NCBI RefSeq assembly: GCF_021431925.1
Contig: NZ_CP090371.1
Span: forward strand, 2,822,088-2,886,087
Length of the DNA: 64,000 nucleotides
DNA from: Halobaculum sp. CBA1158
Lineage (GTDB): Archaea > Halobacteriota > Halobacteria > Halobacteriales > Haloferacaceae
Direction: 5' to 3'
The notes under the pieces were generated by a model. The model saw only the letters and a program-made list of their open reading frames with translations. It ran no database searches and was not told the origin of the DNA. The position numbers and the translations under genes were made by a program. Position 1 is the stretch's first letter. Each line of letters opens with the position of its first letter. This document shows, in pieces, positions 16,816 to 25,234 of this stretch.

Positions 16816-17962
16816 CGTCACGCGATTGCGGTCCGCGCGGCAAAACGCCTCCTATCACGCGCCGGATCCGCCGACGGTCCCAGTCGGGGTGGCGACGCTC
16901 CAACAGCGCCACGAGCGCCTCCCGGTCGGCCGCCCGCTCGTCGTCGCCGACAGCCGCGGTTCCGGTTCCGTCGCCGACGGCGTCAGCGGTCTCCCCGTCG
17001 CCGTCGCCGGCGGCGATGCCTCGGCGGACGAGTCCCGTCGTCCACCGCCTGAGCGTCCGCCATCGGAGGATCCCGGCGACGCCGACCAGCGCGACCAGAG
17101 ACTGGAGCCACGGCGTCGCGCGCAGCGTCGCCAGCGCGACCACGGCCGGCGGGCGATCGGACCGGTGTGAGAGGTCGAGGATGGCTCGCTCGTGAGCGCC
17201 GAACAGGTTCGCGGCGAGGCGTTCGTTGCCGGGGCGCTCCAGCATCGCGTTGAGGAACACGCTCGGGTCCGAGAGGACGTACACCGTCCCCGCACCGACG
17301 CGCTGGCGCACGAGCACCGGCCGTCGCTCCAGCGACTCGTCGTCGTCGAGTTCGCCGTCGCCGTCGGCGTCGAGATACGAGAAGCGCGACGAGCGAACCA
17401 GGACGGCGGTTTCCTCGCGGGAGTCGTCGACCACGACCGCAGTACCGTGGTTGAGAGTGAGTCTGTCGACGCCCTCCGTCTCGGGCGCGTCGGTGACGTT
17501 ACTCGCGATCGGAAGCGCCGGTGCGCGGTGGTAGTTCCGCTCGTCGCGCAACGGCCGGCCGTCGAACCGGGCGCTCGCGCCGGCGGCGGCGGCGACGTCG
17601 TTTCCGTGACCGCCGAAGTCCGCCGCGACGAGGAGGGTGCCGCCGCGCTCGACGAACCGTCCGACCCGCCGGCGGTCGGTCGCGTCGTACGGGCGGTCCG
17701 GCGCGAGCACGACGGCGATGGTGCCGTTCGGGTCGGCGTCGGCGTAGGCGGTCGTCTCGGTCGCGATCGACACGTCCGCGCCGGCGGCCTCGGCGACGCC
17801 GCGGAGGTCGGCCGCGCCGTCCCAGTCGGCGTCGTACACGCCGAAGTCGGCCGGCGACGTGCTCGCGCCGACGGCCCCGGCCAGCAGCAGCGCCGCGATC
17901 AGTCCGACGAGGAGCCACCGCGGGCCGGACCAGCCCCGGGGGTCGCGCCAGTCGTCAGCCAC
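16808..17962 (-). CDS. DUF4350 domain membrane protein
   Basis: This protein of about 384 residues has a transmembrane helix near its N terminus (about 16-36) and another around 285-305. Between them is a soluble region with a GATase-like, Rossmann-type fold (VVLAPDRPYDATDRRRVGRF and GGTLLVAADFGG), and the tail is acidic and variable. DUF4350 proteins commonly stand beside MoxR in archaea and bacteria, as here. The GTG at 17962 is chosen because GGAGGTGA lies about six bases upstream. A GTG three codons earlier falls inside that Shine-Dalgarno-like sequence. The role is probably in envelope or complex assembly together with MoxR. Confidence 0.75.
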   Translation of the reverse strand: MADDWRDPRGWSGPRWLLVGLIAALLLAGAVGASTSPADFGVYDADWDGAADLRGVAEAAGADVSIATETTAYADADPNGTIAVVLAPDRPYDATDRRRVGRFVERGGTLLVAADFGGHGNDVAAAAGASARFDGRPLRDERNYHRAPALPIASNVTDAPETEGVDRLTLNHGTAVVVDDSREETAVLVRSSRFSYLDADGDGELDDDESLERRPVLVRQRVGAGTVYVLSDPSVFLNAMLERPGNERLAANLFGAHERAILDLSHRSDRPPAVVALATLRATPWLQSLVALVGVAGILRWRTLRRWTTGLVRRGIAAGDGDGETADAVGDGTGTAAVGDDERAADREALVALLERRHPDWDRRRIRRVIGGVLPRGPQSRDDE

Positions 17963-17984
17963 TCGGGTCACCTCCGTCTATCAC

Positions 17985-18257
17985 TCAGATCACCCCCGGC
18001 GGGAGGATGGCGAGCACCCGCCGGACGACGATGTAGGCGAACACGCACAGCCCCACCGCGATCACCGCTCGGAGGCGCGTCCGCCACCGCGGCGTCACCG
18101 CGATCGGAGCCGTGAGTTCGGCGACGACGAGCACGCCGATGAGCGAGACGACGACGAACAGTTCGTACTCGAGCGCGGACAGCAGATCGAGTACCAGCGC
18201 CGACGCGAGTAACCAGGCGATCGACGCGTACAGAAAGCGCTCGCGCCGAGCCGTCAT
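17985..18257 (-). CDS. Small membrane protein (90 residues) upstream of DUF4350-MoxR
   Basis: Three hydrophobic helices span most of the protein (about 8-25, 31-50, 64-83), with a basic segment PRWRTRLR between the last two. The gene starts the group and is followed by the DUF4350 gene after a short gap, a known arrangement in haloarchaeal MoxR clusters. No function is known for such small proteins beyond this association. Confidence 0.65.
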   Translation of the reverse strand: MTARRERFLYASIAWLLASALVLDLLSALEYELFVVVSLIGVLVVAELTAPIAVTPRWRTRLRAVIAVGLCVFAYIVVRRVLAILPPGVI

Positions 18258-18376
18258 CGTACCCGCATCTCGGGTATCGGACTACTAACTCTGTCGCCTC
18301 GACCGGTCGGTCGATCCGCAGGTGACGCACGACCGACCGACAGCCACTTTGCCGCGTCGGCGGGACGTGGACCCGA

Positions 18377-19012
18377 ATGCTTCCGTGGGGACACGCCGCG
18401 CTCGGCTACCTTCTGTATTCGGCGTGGCGGCACCTCCGGACCGGACGGCCGCCCGGCGGGTGGGCCGTCGTCGGGCTGGCCGTCGGGACGCAGTTCCCCG
18501 ACCTGATCGACAAGCCGCTGGCGTGGACCGTGCCCGTGCTCCCGTCGGGACGGAGCCTGGCGCACTCGCTCGTGGTGATCGTTCCGGTCACGGTCGCCGT
18601 CGCCGCCGCGGTGGTCCTCATCCGTCGCGCACGCCGGGACGGAGCCCCGGACGGCCACACAGCGGACGCGCCGGCGACGCCCGCGGTCGCGGCCGCCGGC
18701 GGGTTCGCCTTCGGGTGGTACGCGCACCTCCTGGGCGACGCCTACCGGGTCGTGCTCCCGGGCGAGGCGTGCGTCTCGTACCTCCTGTGGCCGGTCGCGC
18801 CCGTCTGCGGCTACGCCGAGAGCGACGCCTCCATCCTCGGCTTCTTCCTCGAACTCACGCCGACTCCGGCGATCGTCGCCGGCCTCGCGCTCACAGCGGT
18901 CGCCGTCGGCGTCTGGTGTCGCGACGGGACGCCGGGACTGGCAGCGGTGCGCGCGGTCGCCGGCGGCGTCGCCGGCGCGGTCGCAGAGCGCGTCGGGAAC
19001 GGGAGACCGTAG
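18377..19012 (+). CDS. YdjM-like membrane-bound metal-dependent hydrolase family protein
   Basis: A 211-residue polytopic protein whose first residues, LPWGHAALGYLLYS, carry the early conserved His. The segment TQFPDLIDKP and then GRSLAHS are typical of the YdjM/DUF457 family. HxxxD and His-containing loops of this family are thought to bind metal. About four hydrophobic helices follow, with GWYAHLLGDAYR as the second metal-ligand-like loop. The substrate is unknown. The gene is divergent from the small membrane protein to its left, with 119 bp between them. Confidence 0.75.
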   Translation: MLPWGHAALGYLLYSAWRHLRTGRPPGGWAVVGLAVGTQFPDLIDKPLAWTVPVLPSGRSLAHSLVVIVPVTVAVAAAVVLIRRARRDGAPDGHTADAPATPAVAAAGGFAFGWYAHLLGDAYRVVLPGEACVSYLLWPVAPVCGYAESDASILGFFLELTPTPAIVAGLALTAVAVGVWCRDGTPGLAAVRAVAGGVAGAVAERVGNGRP

Positions 19013-19351
19013 CGCGACGGGCGCGTCCGACCCGTCCGTTCGTCGGGACTCTCTCGCGAGCGCGCCGTTCGCGAGACCGACGGTCTCGTGAGCGCACGAA
19101 TCGCGGAGCGATTTGTGAACGCCGTTTCCCGTGGTCCTCGGCCTCACGGCCTCGGACCACGTTTTCGTTTCTGGGCGGCGCGCCCGCAAGCGCGCCGCAC
19201 GTGGCCGTGGCCTCGGTCGCTACGTTCGCGGGTCACTCCGTTCCCCGCTCGGCTCGTGGCCTCACTCCGTTCGGCCACGCAGCGCTCGTCCTCGCATCTC
19301 TCGGCCACGCTTTCGACGGTCTTTTCTCTCACCGTCGAGCATTCACCCGTA
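19013..19351 (+). other. Intergenic region with several perfect inverted repeats
   Basis: No gene is supported here. It contains at least three hairpins: one at about 19096-19118 around CGCGGAGCG, one at about 19130-19160 with arms GTGGTCC/GGACCAC and an inner GGCC/GGCC, and one at about 19176-19199 with perfect 9-bp arms GCGGCGCGC/GCGCGCCGC. The DNA 3' of these repeats short near-copies of 'cactccgttc'. It may form RNA structure or be degenerate repeat DNA of the type common between haloarchaeal genes. Confidence 0.6.
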
Positions 19352-19798
19352 ATGGCCGAATTCAAGATCGTCGTCGGCGACGACACCGGCGACACGCGGC
19401 AGTTCGACGTGGACGGACAGGACGCCAACCGATTCCTCGGGAAGGAACTCGGCGAGGCCGTCGACGGGGCCGCCGTCGACATCGACGGCGTCGACCTGAC
19501 GCTGACGGGCGGCTCCGACAAGGCCGGCCGCCCGATGCGCGAGGACGTCCCCGGCAGCGAACTGAAGGAGCTCCTCCTCGAGGGCGGCGTCGGCTACAAG
19601 CCCTCCCGCGACGGCGAGCGCAAGCGCGTCACCGTCCGCGGCCGCCAGGTGTCCGAGGAGACCGTCCAGATCAACGCCCGCGTCGAGGGCTCCATCGCCG
19701 AGGCGCTCGGCGAGGAGACCGAGGACGAGGAAGCGGCCGACGCGGAGGCTGACGACGCCGAGGCCGACGGCGACGAGTCGGACGACGACGAGGAGTAA
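19352..19798 (+). CDS. rps6e: 30S ribosomal protein S6e
   Basis: This protein of 148 residues starts [20 protein letters not shown] and has the S6e core with [14 protein letters not shown] and [19 protein letters not shown]. It is a small-subunit ribosomal protein of archaea and eukaryotes. The last ~35 residues are a strongly acidic tail, a normal haloarchaeal extension. The ATG at 19352 fits the conserved N terminus; no upstream in-frame start agrees with the family. Confidence 0.95.
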   Translation: MAEFKIVVGDDTGDTRQFDVDGQDANRFLGKELGEAVDGAAVDIDGVDLTLTGGSDKAGRPMREDVPGSELKELLLEGGVGYKPSRDGERKRVTVRGRQVSEETVQINARVEGSIAEALGEETEDEEAADAEADDAEADGDESDDDEE

Positions 19799-19825
19799 CT
19801 CCCCGCCCTCACCGGTTTCGCGATC

Positions 19826-20278
19826 ATGAGCGACAGACTCGCCAGCGACGCCGCGGACGTGAACAGCCTGCGCGCCCGGCTCGCGCGCTCGGGAGGAACC
19901 AGACTCCCCTGCTTGCGGATCCCCGAGGAGGCCGCCCTCTCGGCCGGCGACGAGGTCCGACTCGTCCTCGACGGCCACCAGCGCCACGCCGAGGTGACGA
20001 GCGACTCCACGGGCCTGCTCGTTCGCGGCGCGTACGACGACCGGCGACGCATGCGCGAGGCGACCGACGCCGACGGCGCGGGCGACGGCGGAGCGAACCG
20101 CCTCGTCGAGTGGGCGCGCGAGCACGACCGGGAACCCGGCGACGCCGTGGACCTGGACGAGGTCGACCCGGGCTACCTCTACGGCCTGCGCGTCCCCGGC
20201 GACCGCGCCGTCTACACGGTGACGAAGCGGCCCGACGAGGGGCTGCGGGACATCGCGGAGTCGCTGTACGACACCTGA
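19826..20278 (+). CDS. Conserved haloarchaeal protein of unknown function
   Basis: A 150-residue acidic soluble protein starting 27 bp after S6e. It has a strand-rich N-terminal half with LRIPEEAALSAGDEVRLVLDG, followed by helical acidic regions and a GYLYGLRVPG segment. I recall it as a conserved haloarchaeal DUF family but cannot name it with confidence. It is probably co-transcribed with S6e. Confidence 0.6.
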   Translation: MSDRLASDAADVNSLRARLARSGGTRLPCLRIPEEAALSAGDEVRLVLDGHQRHAEVTSDSTGLLVRGAYDDRRRMREATDADGAGDGGANRLVEWAREHDREPGDAVDLDEVDPGYLYGLRVPGDRAVYTVTKRPDEGLRDIAESLYDT

Positions 20279-20331
20279 ACACGGAGCGTCGACCGGGCCG
20301 TCCCCCGACCGGTCGGCGGAGTCCGCCGCGG

Positions 20332-21777
20332 TCAGTCCGCGGAGCCCTCGACCGTCCCGCCGCACTCGACCCCGGTGACCTCGAAGCGCGCGCCGCCGTC
20401 GACGCTCTCGGTGGCTTCGATGTCCCAACCGTGCGCGTCGACGATCCGCGTGACGATCGACAGCCCGAACCCCGTCCCCTTCTCGATGGTGGTGTAGCCG
20501 TCGTCGAACACCTCCCCGCGCTGTTCCTCCGGGATCCCCTGTCCGTCGTCCTCGACGTAGAATCCGTCGCCGCCCGGGAGGACGCCCGCGGTCAGCCGGA
20601 CCGTCGTCTCGTTGTGTTCGATGGCGTTGCGCAGGAGGTTCTCGATCGCTTCCTTGAGCCGGACGGGATCGCACTCGATCGGCTCGCTCGACTCGACCGC
20701 CAGACGTGCGTCCCCCATGGCGACGTTGTGCTCGGCCGACTCGATCACCTCCTCGAGCGCGACGGACTGGGCCTCGTTGACCGCCTCGCCCGTGCGTGCG
20801 AGCGACAGGAGGTCCGACAGGAGTTCGTCCATCCGCTCGATCGCCCGGGCGCTGGCGTCCAGGTGGGGGCTGTCGAACTCCTCTCGAGCCAGACCGAGAT
20901 GGCCGTCGGCGATGTTGACCGGGTTGCGAAGGTCGTGGGCGACCGTCGAGGTGAAGCGGTCCAACTGCTCGTTCGTGGTCGCCAGTTCGCGCTCGCGCGT
21001 CTTCCGGTTCGTGATGTCGCGGGTGAATCCCGTCATTCGCTCGACCGTCCCCTCCTCGTCGACGACGGGTTCACACTGGGACTCCACCCACAGCTCGACC
21101 GACTCCGACGGCCGGACGCGGTACTCGACGCTCTGTGAGTGTCCCGCCGTGGCCCGCTCCATCGCCGCCCGGACCCGGTCCACGTCGTCCGGATGAACCC
21201 GATCCAGGAAGGAGTCCGGCTCCGCGTACAGCTCCTCGGTGGGCTGGCCGAACAGCCGCTCGTGGGCCTCGTTGATGAACAACAGCTCCGACCAGTCGGC
21301 CGAGAACACCCAGAGCGCGTCGTTGGCGACTCCCGCCAGCTCGTGGAGTCGGTCGTTGACCCGCTCGGCGCGGCGCTCGGCACGCTGCCGGTCGACGTAC
21401 GTGGATATCTTCCGCGCCAGCAGTTCGTGTTGCGCACCGACGGCCTTCTCGATGACGTAGTCGGTGACGCCCGCCGAGATCGCCTCGCTGGCGACGTGCT
21501 CGCTGCCCGTCTCGGCGAACATGATGAACGGGAGCTCCGGGTCGGTCTCACGAACCGATCGGAGCAGTTCGACGCCGGTCCCCCCGGGCATCGAGTAGTC
21601 GCTCACGACGCAGTCGATCCCGCCCTCGTGGAACCGTTCCAGCGCCGCCGACGGCGAGTCCGCCGTGTCGACGGCGATCCGGTCCGACTGCCGCTCCAGT
21701 CCCTGTCGGAACAGATCGCGTAGCTCCGGCTCGTCGTCGACGTAGAGGACGGCGATCTGATCACCGGCCGAATTCAT
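20332..21777 (-). CDS. Receiver-PAS-histidine kinase
   Basis: This protein of about 481 residues has, in order, a receiver domain with YVDDEPEL and the phospho-acceptor Asp in VVSDYSMPGG, a linker, a PAS domain, the phosphoacceptor helix VAHDLRNPVNI and an ATPase domain with LLRNAIEHNETT, DDGQGIP and KGTGFGLSIV. It is a cytosolic signal-transduction kinase whose input is unknown. Haloarchaea carry many such proteins. The ATG at 21777 is preferred over one at 21798 because the TATA box CTATATAGG at 21804-21812 sits about 31 nt upstream of it and only a few bases from the other. Confidence 0.85.
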   Translation of the reverse strand: MNSAGDQIAVLYVDDEPELRDLFRQGLERQSDRIAVDTADSPSAALERFHEGGIDCVVSDYSMPGGTGVELLRSVRETDPELPFIMFAETGSEHVASEAISAGVTDYVIEKAVGAQHELLARKISTYVDRQRAERRAERVNDRLHELAGVANDALWVFSADWSELLFINEAHERLFGQPTEELYAEPDSFLDRVHPDDVDRVRAAMERATAGHSQSVEYRVRPSESVELWVESQCEPVVDEEGTVERMTGFTRDITNRKTRERELATTNEQLDRFTSTVAHDLRNPVNIADGHLGLAREEFDSPHLDASARAIERMDELLSDLLSLARTGEAVNEAQSVALEEVIESAEHNVAMGDARLAVESSEPIECDPVRLKEAIENLLRNAIEHNETTVRLTAGVLPGGDGFYVEDDGQGIPEEQRGEVFDDGYTTIEKGTGFGLSIVTRIVDAHGWDIEATESVDGGARFEVTGVECGGTVEGSAD

Positions 21778-21803
21778 CTGTCCGGTCCTGCTACTCATCT
21801 GAC

Positions 21804-21812
21804 CTATATAGG
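21804..21812 (-). promoter_or_regulatory. TATA box of the sensor kinase gene
   Basis: A nearly palindromic CCTATATAGG lies about 31 nt upstream of the ATG at 21777 and 5 nt upstream of ATG 21798. The spacing identifies the downstream ATG as the leaderless or near-leaderless start. Confidence 0.6.
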
Positions 21813-21977
21813 AGTCGCGATCCAGCTATCAGGACTGAATCGAGCGTCGTCAGCGACCGCTCAGCCGGGCGATACCGACCGGTATGGCGCGGCTGGCGGA
21901 CGACGGACTCTTCGGCGACCGATCGACCTCGGCCCGCGACGGACGACCTTTTACCACTCGACCGCCGATTCGGAGGC

Positions 21978-22478
21978 ATGACCGACGACGCCGCCGATCC
22001 CGGCACCGTTGACGACGCAGGCGAGAAGCTCGCGGAGTTCCTCGCGGGCGAGCGCCTGGACGACGTGGCCATCTACCTCACCCACGACCACCTCGACGAA
22101 CAGGGGAAGATCGCGAACATGGGCGAGGCCGTCGACGGCGGCGTCGTCCTCGTCGTCCCCGGCGACGACGGCCGGCAGGCGTTCGCCGCCGGCACCGGGA
22201 TGGACCCGATGCAGTTCGCGAAGGGAGCGATGGACCGCAACGGCGTGATCCACCCCGACCTGGGCGGCGGCGAGTGTCCCGACGCGGCTGCGGACCCCGA
22301 GGCGGACCACCGCGCGGAGTTCCTCTTCGCGTTCGGCGAGGAGCGGAACGAGGGCGTCGGCGGCCTCTACGCCGAGGGCGACGTGATGCACGCGTACGCC
22401 CACTGTCGCTGCGGCACCGACTACTCCCACAAGTGGGTCATGGGCGAGTACAGCGAGGACGCCGTCGTCGAGGAGTAG
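21978..22478 (+). CDS. DUF5807-like haloarchaeal protein
   Basis: A 166-residue acidic soluble protein with no membrane segments. It contains the blocks LTHDHLDEQGKIANMGEA, GMDPMQFAKGAMDRNGVIHPDL and, near the C terminus, YAHCRCGTDYSHKWVMGEY. The HCRC/Cys-rich end may bind a metal. I recall this as a conserved haloarchaeal family (DUF5807) but cannot confirm it. A CCTTTTAC TATA-like element about 28 nt upstream and a GGAGG just before the ATG support the start. Confidence 0.65.
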   Translation: MTDDAADPGTVDDAGEKLAEFLAGERLDDVAIYLTHDHLDEQGKIANMGEAVDGGVVLVVPGDDGRQAFAAGTGMDPMQFAKGAMDRNGVIHPDLGGGECPDAAADPEADHRAEFLFAFGEERNEGVGGLYAEGDVMHAYAHCRCGTDYSHKWVMGEYSEDAVVEE

Positions 22479-22526
22479 CTCGGCAGATCGCGTCGCGGGC
22501 GCGGGTCGGGGATCGGCTCGGTGGAC

Positions 22527-22561
22527 GAGTTAACACTCCGGTTCGAATCCGGATCCCACGA
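22527..22561 (+). other. tRNA-like 3' fragment (T arm plus acceptor remnant)
   Basis: The segment has a 5-bp T-stem TCCGG/CCGGA enclosing the canonical TTCGAAT loop at 22537-22553, followed by a TCCCACGA acceptor-like tail. A small GAGT-TAAC-ACTC hairpin precedes it. No matching 5' half (acceptor CGTGGGA, D arm, anticodon arm) lies upstream, so it is not a full tRNA gene. Such 3' ends are common attachment sites left by integrating elements. Confidence 0.5.
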
Positions 22562-22651
22562 CCGGTGCGCCGGTCGAAATCGACCGCCCATCAGACGACC
22601 GTTCGGTGATTCACACTCATCGAGTCTGCTTCTGTGTGGTATCCACGGCGA

Positions 22652-22810
22652 TCATGCGAACTGGTTCTGAAGAACTTCGATCCACTCGACGGTTTCAAAA
22701 TCGGACAGACAGTCTGCACAGATCACCACGTCTTCCAACACGGTATTGCCTTCTAGCAGCAGAGTACGGTGTTCTAAAGCAGAACCAGCACAGGAGAAAC
22801 ACTCGTCCAT
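22652..22810 (-). CDS. Small zinc-finger protein (52 residues)
   Basis: The protein begins MDECFSC and has a second Cys pair CADC after a ~25-residue loop, giving a compact four-Cys zinc ribbon like those of many haloarchaeal small proteins. The frame is open upstream to about 23074, but the leaderless start is marked by a TATA element (TATTTATTC on the minus strand) about 30 nt before the ATG at 22810, so the long version is not supported. It lies in a lower-GC patch. Function is unknown; DNA or protein binding is likely for the fold. Confidence 0.6.
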   Translation of the reverse strand: MDECFSCAGSALEHRTLLLEGNTVLEDVVICADCLSDFETVEWIEVLQNQFA

Positions 22811-23240
22811 CAGAAGGAATCGTGACACCTGAGATGAATAAATAGGCGCGTTATCGAAAAAGTGAGTGAATAGCTCACAAACGCGGTTAGTAGACGCTCC
22901 TGTACTGGCCGATCCGAGTCCCCGTGGGTCCGAGAAGAGCGAATGCAGGATACACAGAAGGTTTCTAACAACTGTTTTACAGTCAATAGGACGGAATAAA
23001 TCGGGGTCGGCGGGCGTGATTGTGTTTTGAACGACGAGATTCAAACAGAACCGAGTCCACCGAGAACGTGGCAAGCGCCGCCGCTCTCGAGTGTTGAGCG
23101 ACGGGGTAGGTCAGTCGGCGATCGCCGTCGTGGCGGAACCACGTGGCTGAAAGGTGCCGCCTGACCGTGCCGTCGACTCTACCTTTCGGGCGTCCGTACA
23201 AAGGGCCTCCGGTCGGACGGCGTCGCGCGGCGCTGGTCGC
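22811..23240. other. Gene-poor, partly AT-rich spacer
   Basis: About 430 bp lacking a supported gene, apart from the zinc-finger promoter. The left part is clearly poorer in GC than the surroundings and carries open but unrecognised frames on the minus strand, while the right part returns to normal composition. It could be the worn remains of an inserted element, in keeping with the tRNA-like fragment to its left. Confidence 0.5.
22836..22844 (-). promoter_or_regulatory. TATA box of the small zinc-finger gene
   Basis: TATTTATTC on the minus strand, centred about 30 nt before the ATG at 22810, matches the haloarchaeal TATA position for a leaderless transcript. Confidence 0.55.
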
Positions 23241-24461
23241 CTACTCGGCGGCGTCGGCCGCGTCCTCGGCGGCCGCCTCGCTGGCGACGGCCTCGAACGC
23301 CCGGAGGATGACGCGCTTGGCCGTCGCGCCCTCGCTGCTCCAGTGGTGGGCGAAATCGAGCATGTCGTCGTAGATGTCCGGCATGCAGCCGGCGGCCTTC
23401 GGGTGGCCGCCGCCGTTCACTCGACCGGCGACCTCGTGACAGCGCTCGAACTCCTCGGAGCCGCGGATCGACGCCGAGCCGGAGGGCTTGACGATCACCG
23501 CGGCGTCCATCCCCTGCTCGCGGAGGGCGTCGGCGACCTCGTTCTGCGAGCACCGGCCGTAGGTGACGCCGACCGACCAGTCGCCGACCTCGTGTTCGAC
23601 CGCGCGGCCGACCGCCTTCTCGATCAGGCGCTGCTTTTCCACGCGGCGCTGTTCGACGTACTCCATCGCGACCGGCGGCAGGTCGACGCCGTACGCGCCG
23701 ACGACCGCGGCGTACTCCTCGCCGCCGGTCCAGTAGGCGAAGTCGGCGAGGTCCTGGGAGCGCTCGTCCTCCTTCAGCCAGAGGTCGTGGTCGCGGGTGA
23801 CCGCCGCGAGCTCGGCGAAGCGCTCGTCGAAGTCGTGTCCCAGCGAGCGGAGGGTCACGTCCGTCGAGCACTCCTCGTCGCTCTCGCCGACGACGAGGTC
23901 GATGCCGAGCTCGCGGACCGACGCCGCCAGCTCCTCGCCCCACTGGTGGTGGTCGAACCAGCGGACCGACTCGGCGCGGCGGACGACCGCGCGCAGGTCC
24001 TCGGCGATGTACTGGAACTCGTCGGGGCAGATGTCGCAGACGAACACGTCCGCTCCCTCCTCCAGGTACTCGGCGGCGTATCCGAGGTCCTCCTCGAAGG
24101 AGTGCGGTCCCGAGGGCAACAGCGCGACCGGCGACTCCGGGAGGTCGTCGCCGTCGTCGTCACCGTCGCCCTCCTCGCCGTACTCCTCCTCGTAGGTCCC
24201 GTCGAGTCTCGCGCGCCGACGCGCCTCGAACGGGTCGGGGGCGAGCGCGGCGTCGTACGCCTGGCGGATCAGCGCCACGCAGCCGAGGCCGTCGGCGTCG
24301 GAGTCGGTGATGACGACCGCCTCCGCGCCCTCGATGGCCTCGCGAGCGCGCTCCTCGGCGCGGTCCTCGTCCAGCGAGTCCGGGTAGAAGAAGCCCGTCC
24401 CGGGGAGGCGCGACTTGCGCTCCAGGGGAAGGGTGTCGCTCTCGATGAGTTCGTCGTCCAT
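23241..24461 (-). CDS. DHH-family phosphoesterase
   Basis: This 406-residue protein has the DHH motifs: TDSDADGLG near residue 53, DICPDE, the eponymous FDHHQWG, and a DHHA1 domain with VNGGGHPKAAGC near the C terminus. The family includes RecJ-like nucleases and oligonucleotide or cyclic-dinucleotide phosphodiesterases. The spacing and lack of extra OB fold do not distinguish among them. A variable acidic insert (about 125-140) lies between motifs. The ATG at 24461 gives a typical N terminus and no earlier start is supported. Confidence 0.85.
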   Translation of the reverse strand: MDDELIESDTLPLERKSRLPGTGFFYPDSLDEDRAEERAREAIEGAEAVVITDSDADGLGCVALIRQAYDAALAPDPFEARRRARLDGTYEEEYGEEGDGDDDGDDLPESPVALLPSGPHSFEEDLGYAAEYLEEGADVFVCDICPDEFQYIAEDLRAVVRRAESVRWFDHHQWGEELAASVRELGIDLVVGESDEECSTDVTLRSLGHDFDERFAELAAVTRDHDLWLKEDERSQDLADFAYWTGGEEYAAVVGAYGVDLPPVAMEYVEQRRVEKQRLIEKAVGRAVEHEVGDWSVGVTYGRCSQNEVADALREQGMDAAVIVKPSGSASIRGSEEFERCHEVAGRVNGGGHPKAAGCMPDIYDDMLDFAHHWSSEGATAKRVILRAFEAVASEAAAEDAADAAE

Positions 24462-24593
24462 ACCCTCCGAGTCACGGCGCTGAGTGAAAACAGGCGTGAT
24501 CGGGGGCCGAGGGCCGGAGGGCGGGGAACGGGAGACGGGGGTGGTCGCGTCGACGGCGCGGGATACGACGGCGATGCAGTCGCCGTCGACCGC

Positions 24594-25064
24594 TCAGACG
24601 GGTGCGCTGTCGTAGCCGCCGGCGTCGCCGTTCTCGCCCTCCAACTGGCGGACGGTGAGCACCGGAACGGGACAGGTCCGGACGACGCGCTCGGCGACCG
24701 AGCCGATGAGGAACCGGTTCTCGCCGTGGCGGCCGCGGGTGCCGGAGGCGACGAGGTCGGCGTCGATCTCGCGGGCGTAGTCGGCGATCTCGTTGGCCGG
24801 GCGGCCCTCGCGGACGACGGCAGTCACGTCGCGGTCGGCGCGCTTCTGCACCTCGACGATCGCCTCGCCGCCGCGCTCTTGAAGCGCGTGGCGCATCTCC
24901 TCGCGCACCGCCTCCGGCGAGGAGTCGACCTCGCCGCTGTCGACGACGTACAGCGCGTGGACGGCCGCGTCGAAGCGACCGGCCAGGTCCAGCGCGGCGT
25001 CGACCGCGCGGCGCACGCTGTCGGAGCCGTCGGTCGCCACGACGATGGTGTCGATGTCGGGCAT
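24594..25064 (-). CDS. Universal stress protein (UspA family)
   Basis: A 156-residue single-domain UspA. The N terminus IVVATDGSDSVRRAVDAAL contains the first strand and nucleotide-contacting Asp. The ATP-binding C-terminal motif appears as GTRGRHGENRFLIGSVAERVVRTCPVPVL. These proteins bind ATP and take part in stress responses. The ATG at 25064 is chosen because it agrees with the family start; the frame is open for about 45 codons upstream with no family similarity. Confidence 0.9.
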   Translation of the reverse strand: MPDIDTIVVATDGSDSVRRAVDAALDLAGRFDAAVHALYVVDSGEVDSSPEAVREEMRHALQERGGEAIVEVQKRADRDVTAVVREGRPANEIADYAREIDADLVASGTRGRHGENRFLIGSVAERVVRTCPVPVLTVRQLEGENGDAGGYDSAPV

Positions 25065-25234
25065 TACGCGAGTGTACTCCGGGCGATCCCTTAACTCCCG
25101 GCGTGTCCGGGTCTCGCTCGCGCGAACACGGAGCGCTGGGAGGCCTGTCGCGACCGGATCGACGGCCGATGAATAAAAACTCCCGGATGAATGCGGCACC
25201 ACGCCGATGCGAACCGCACGCCACTATCGACGTG

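Noticed and set aside
18254..19189. Long minus-strand frame over the YdjM-like gene and spacer
   Set aside because: Arg/Pro-rich shadow opposite a clear family member with conserved His and Asp motifs.
22500..22561. Complete tRNA gene
   Set aside because: Only the T arm and acceptor 3' side are present; no pairing 5' acceptor, D arm or anticodon arm is found upstream, even allowing a short intron.
22811..23074. N-terminal extension of the small zinc-finger protein to about 140 residues
   Set aside because: No similarity or composition supports it, and a TATA box sits within the extension at the right distance for a start at 22810.
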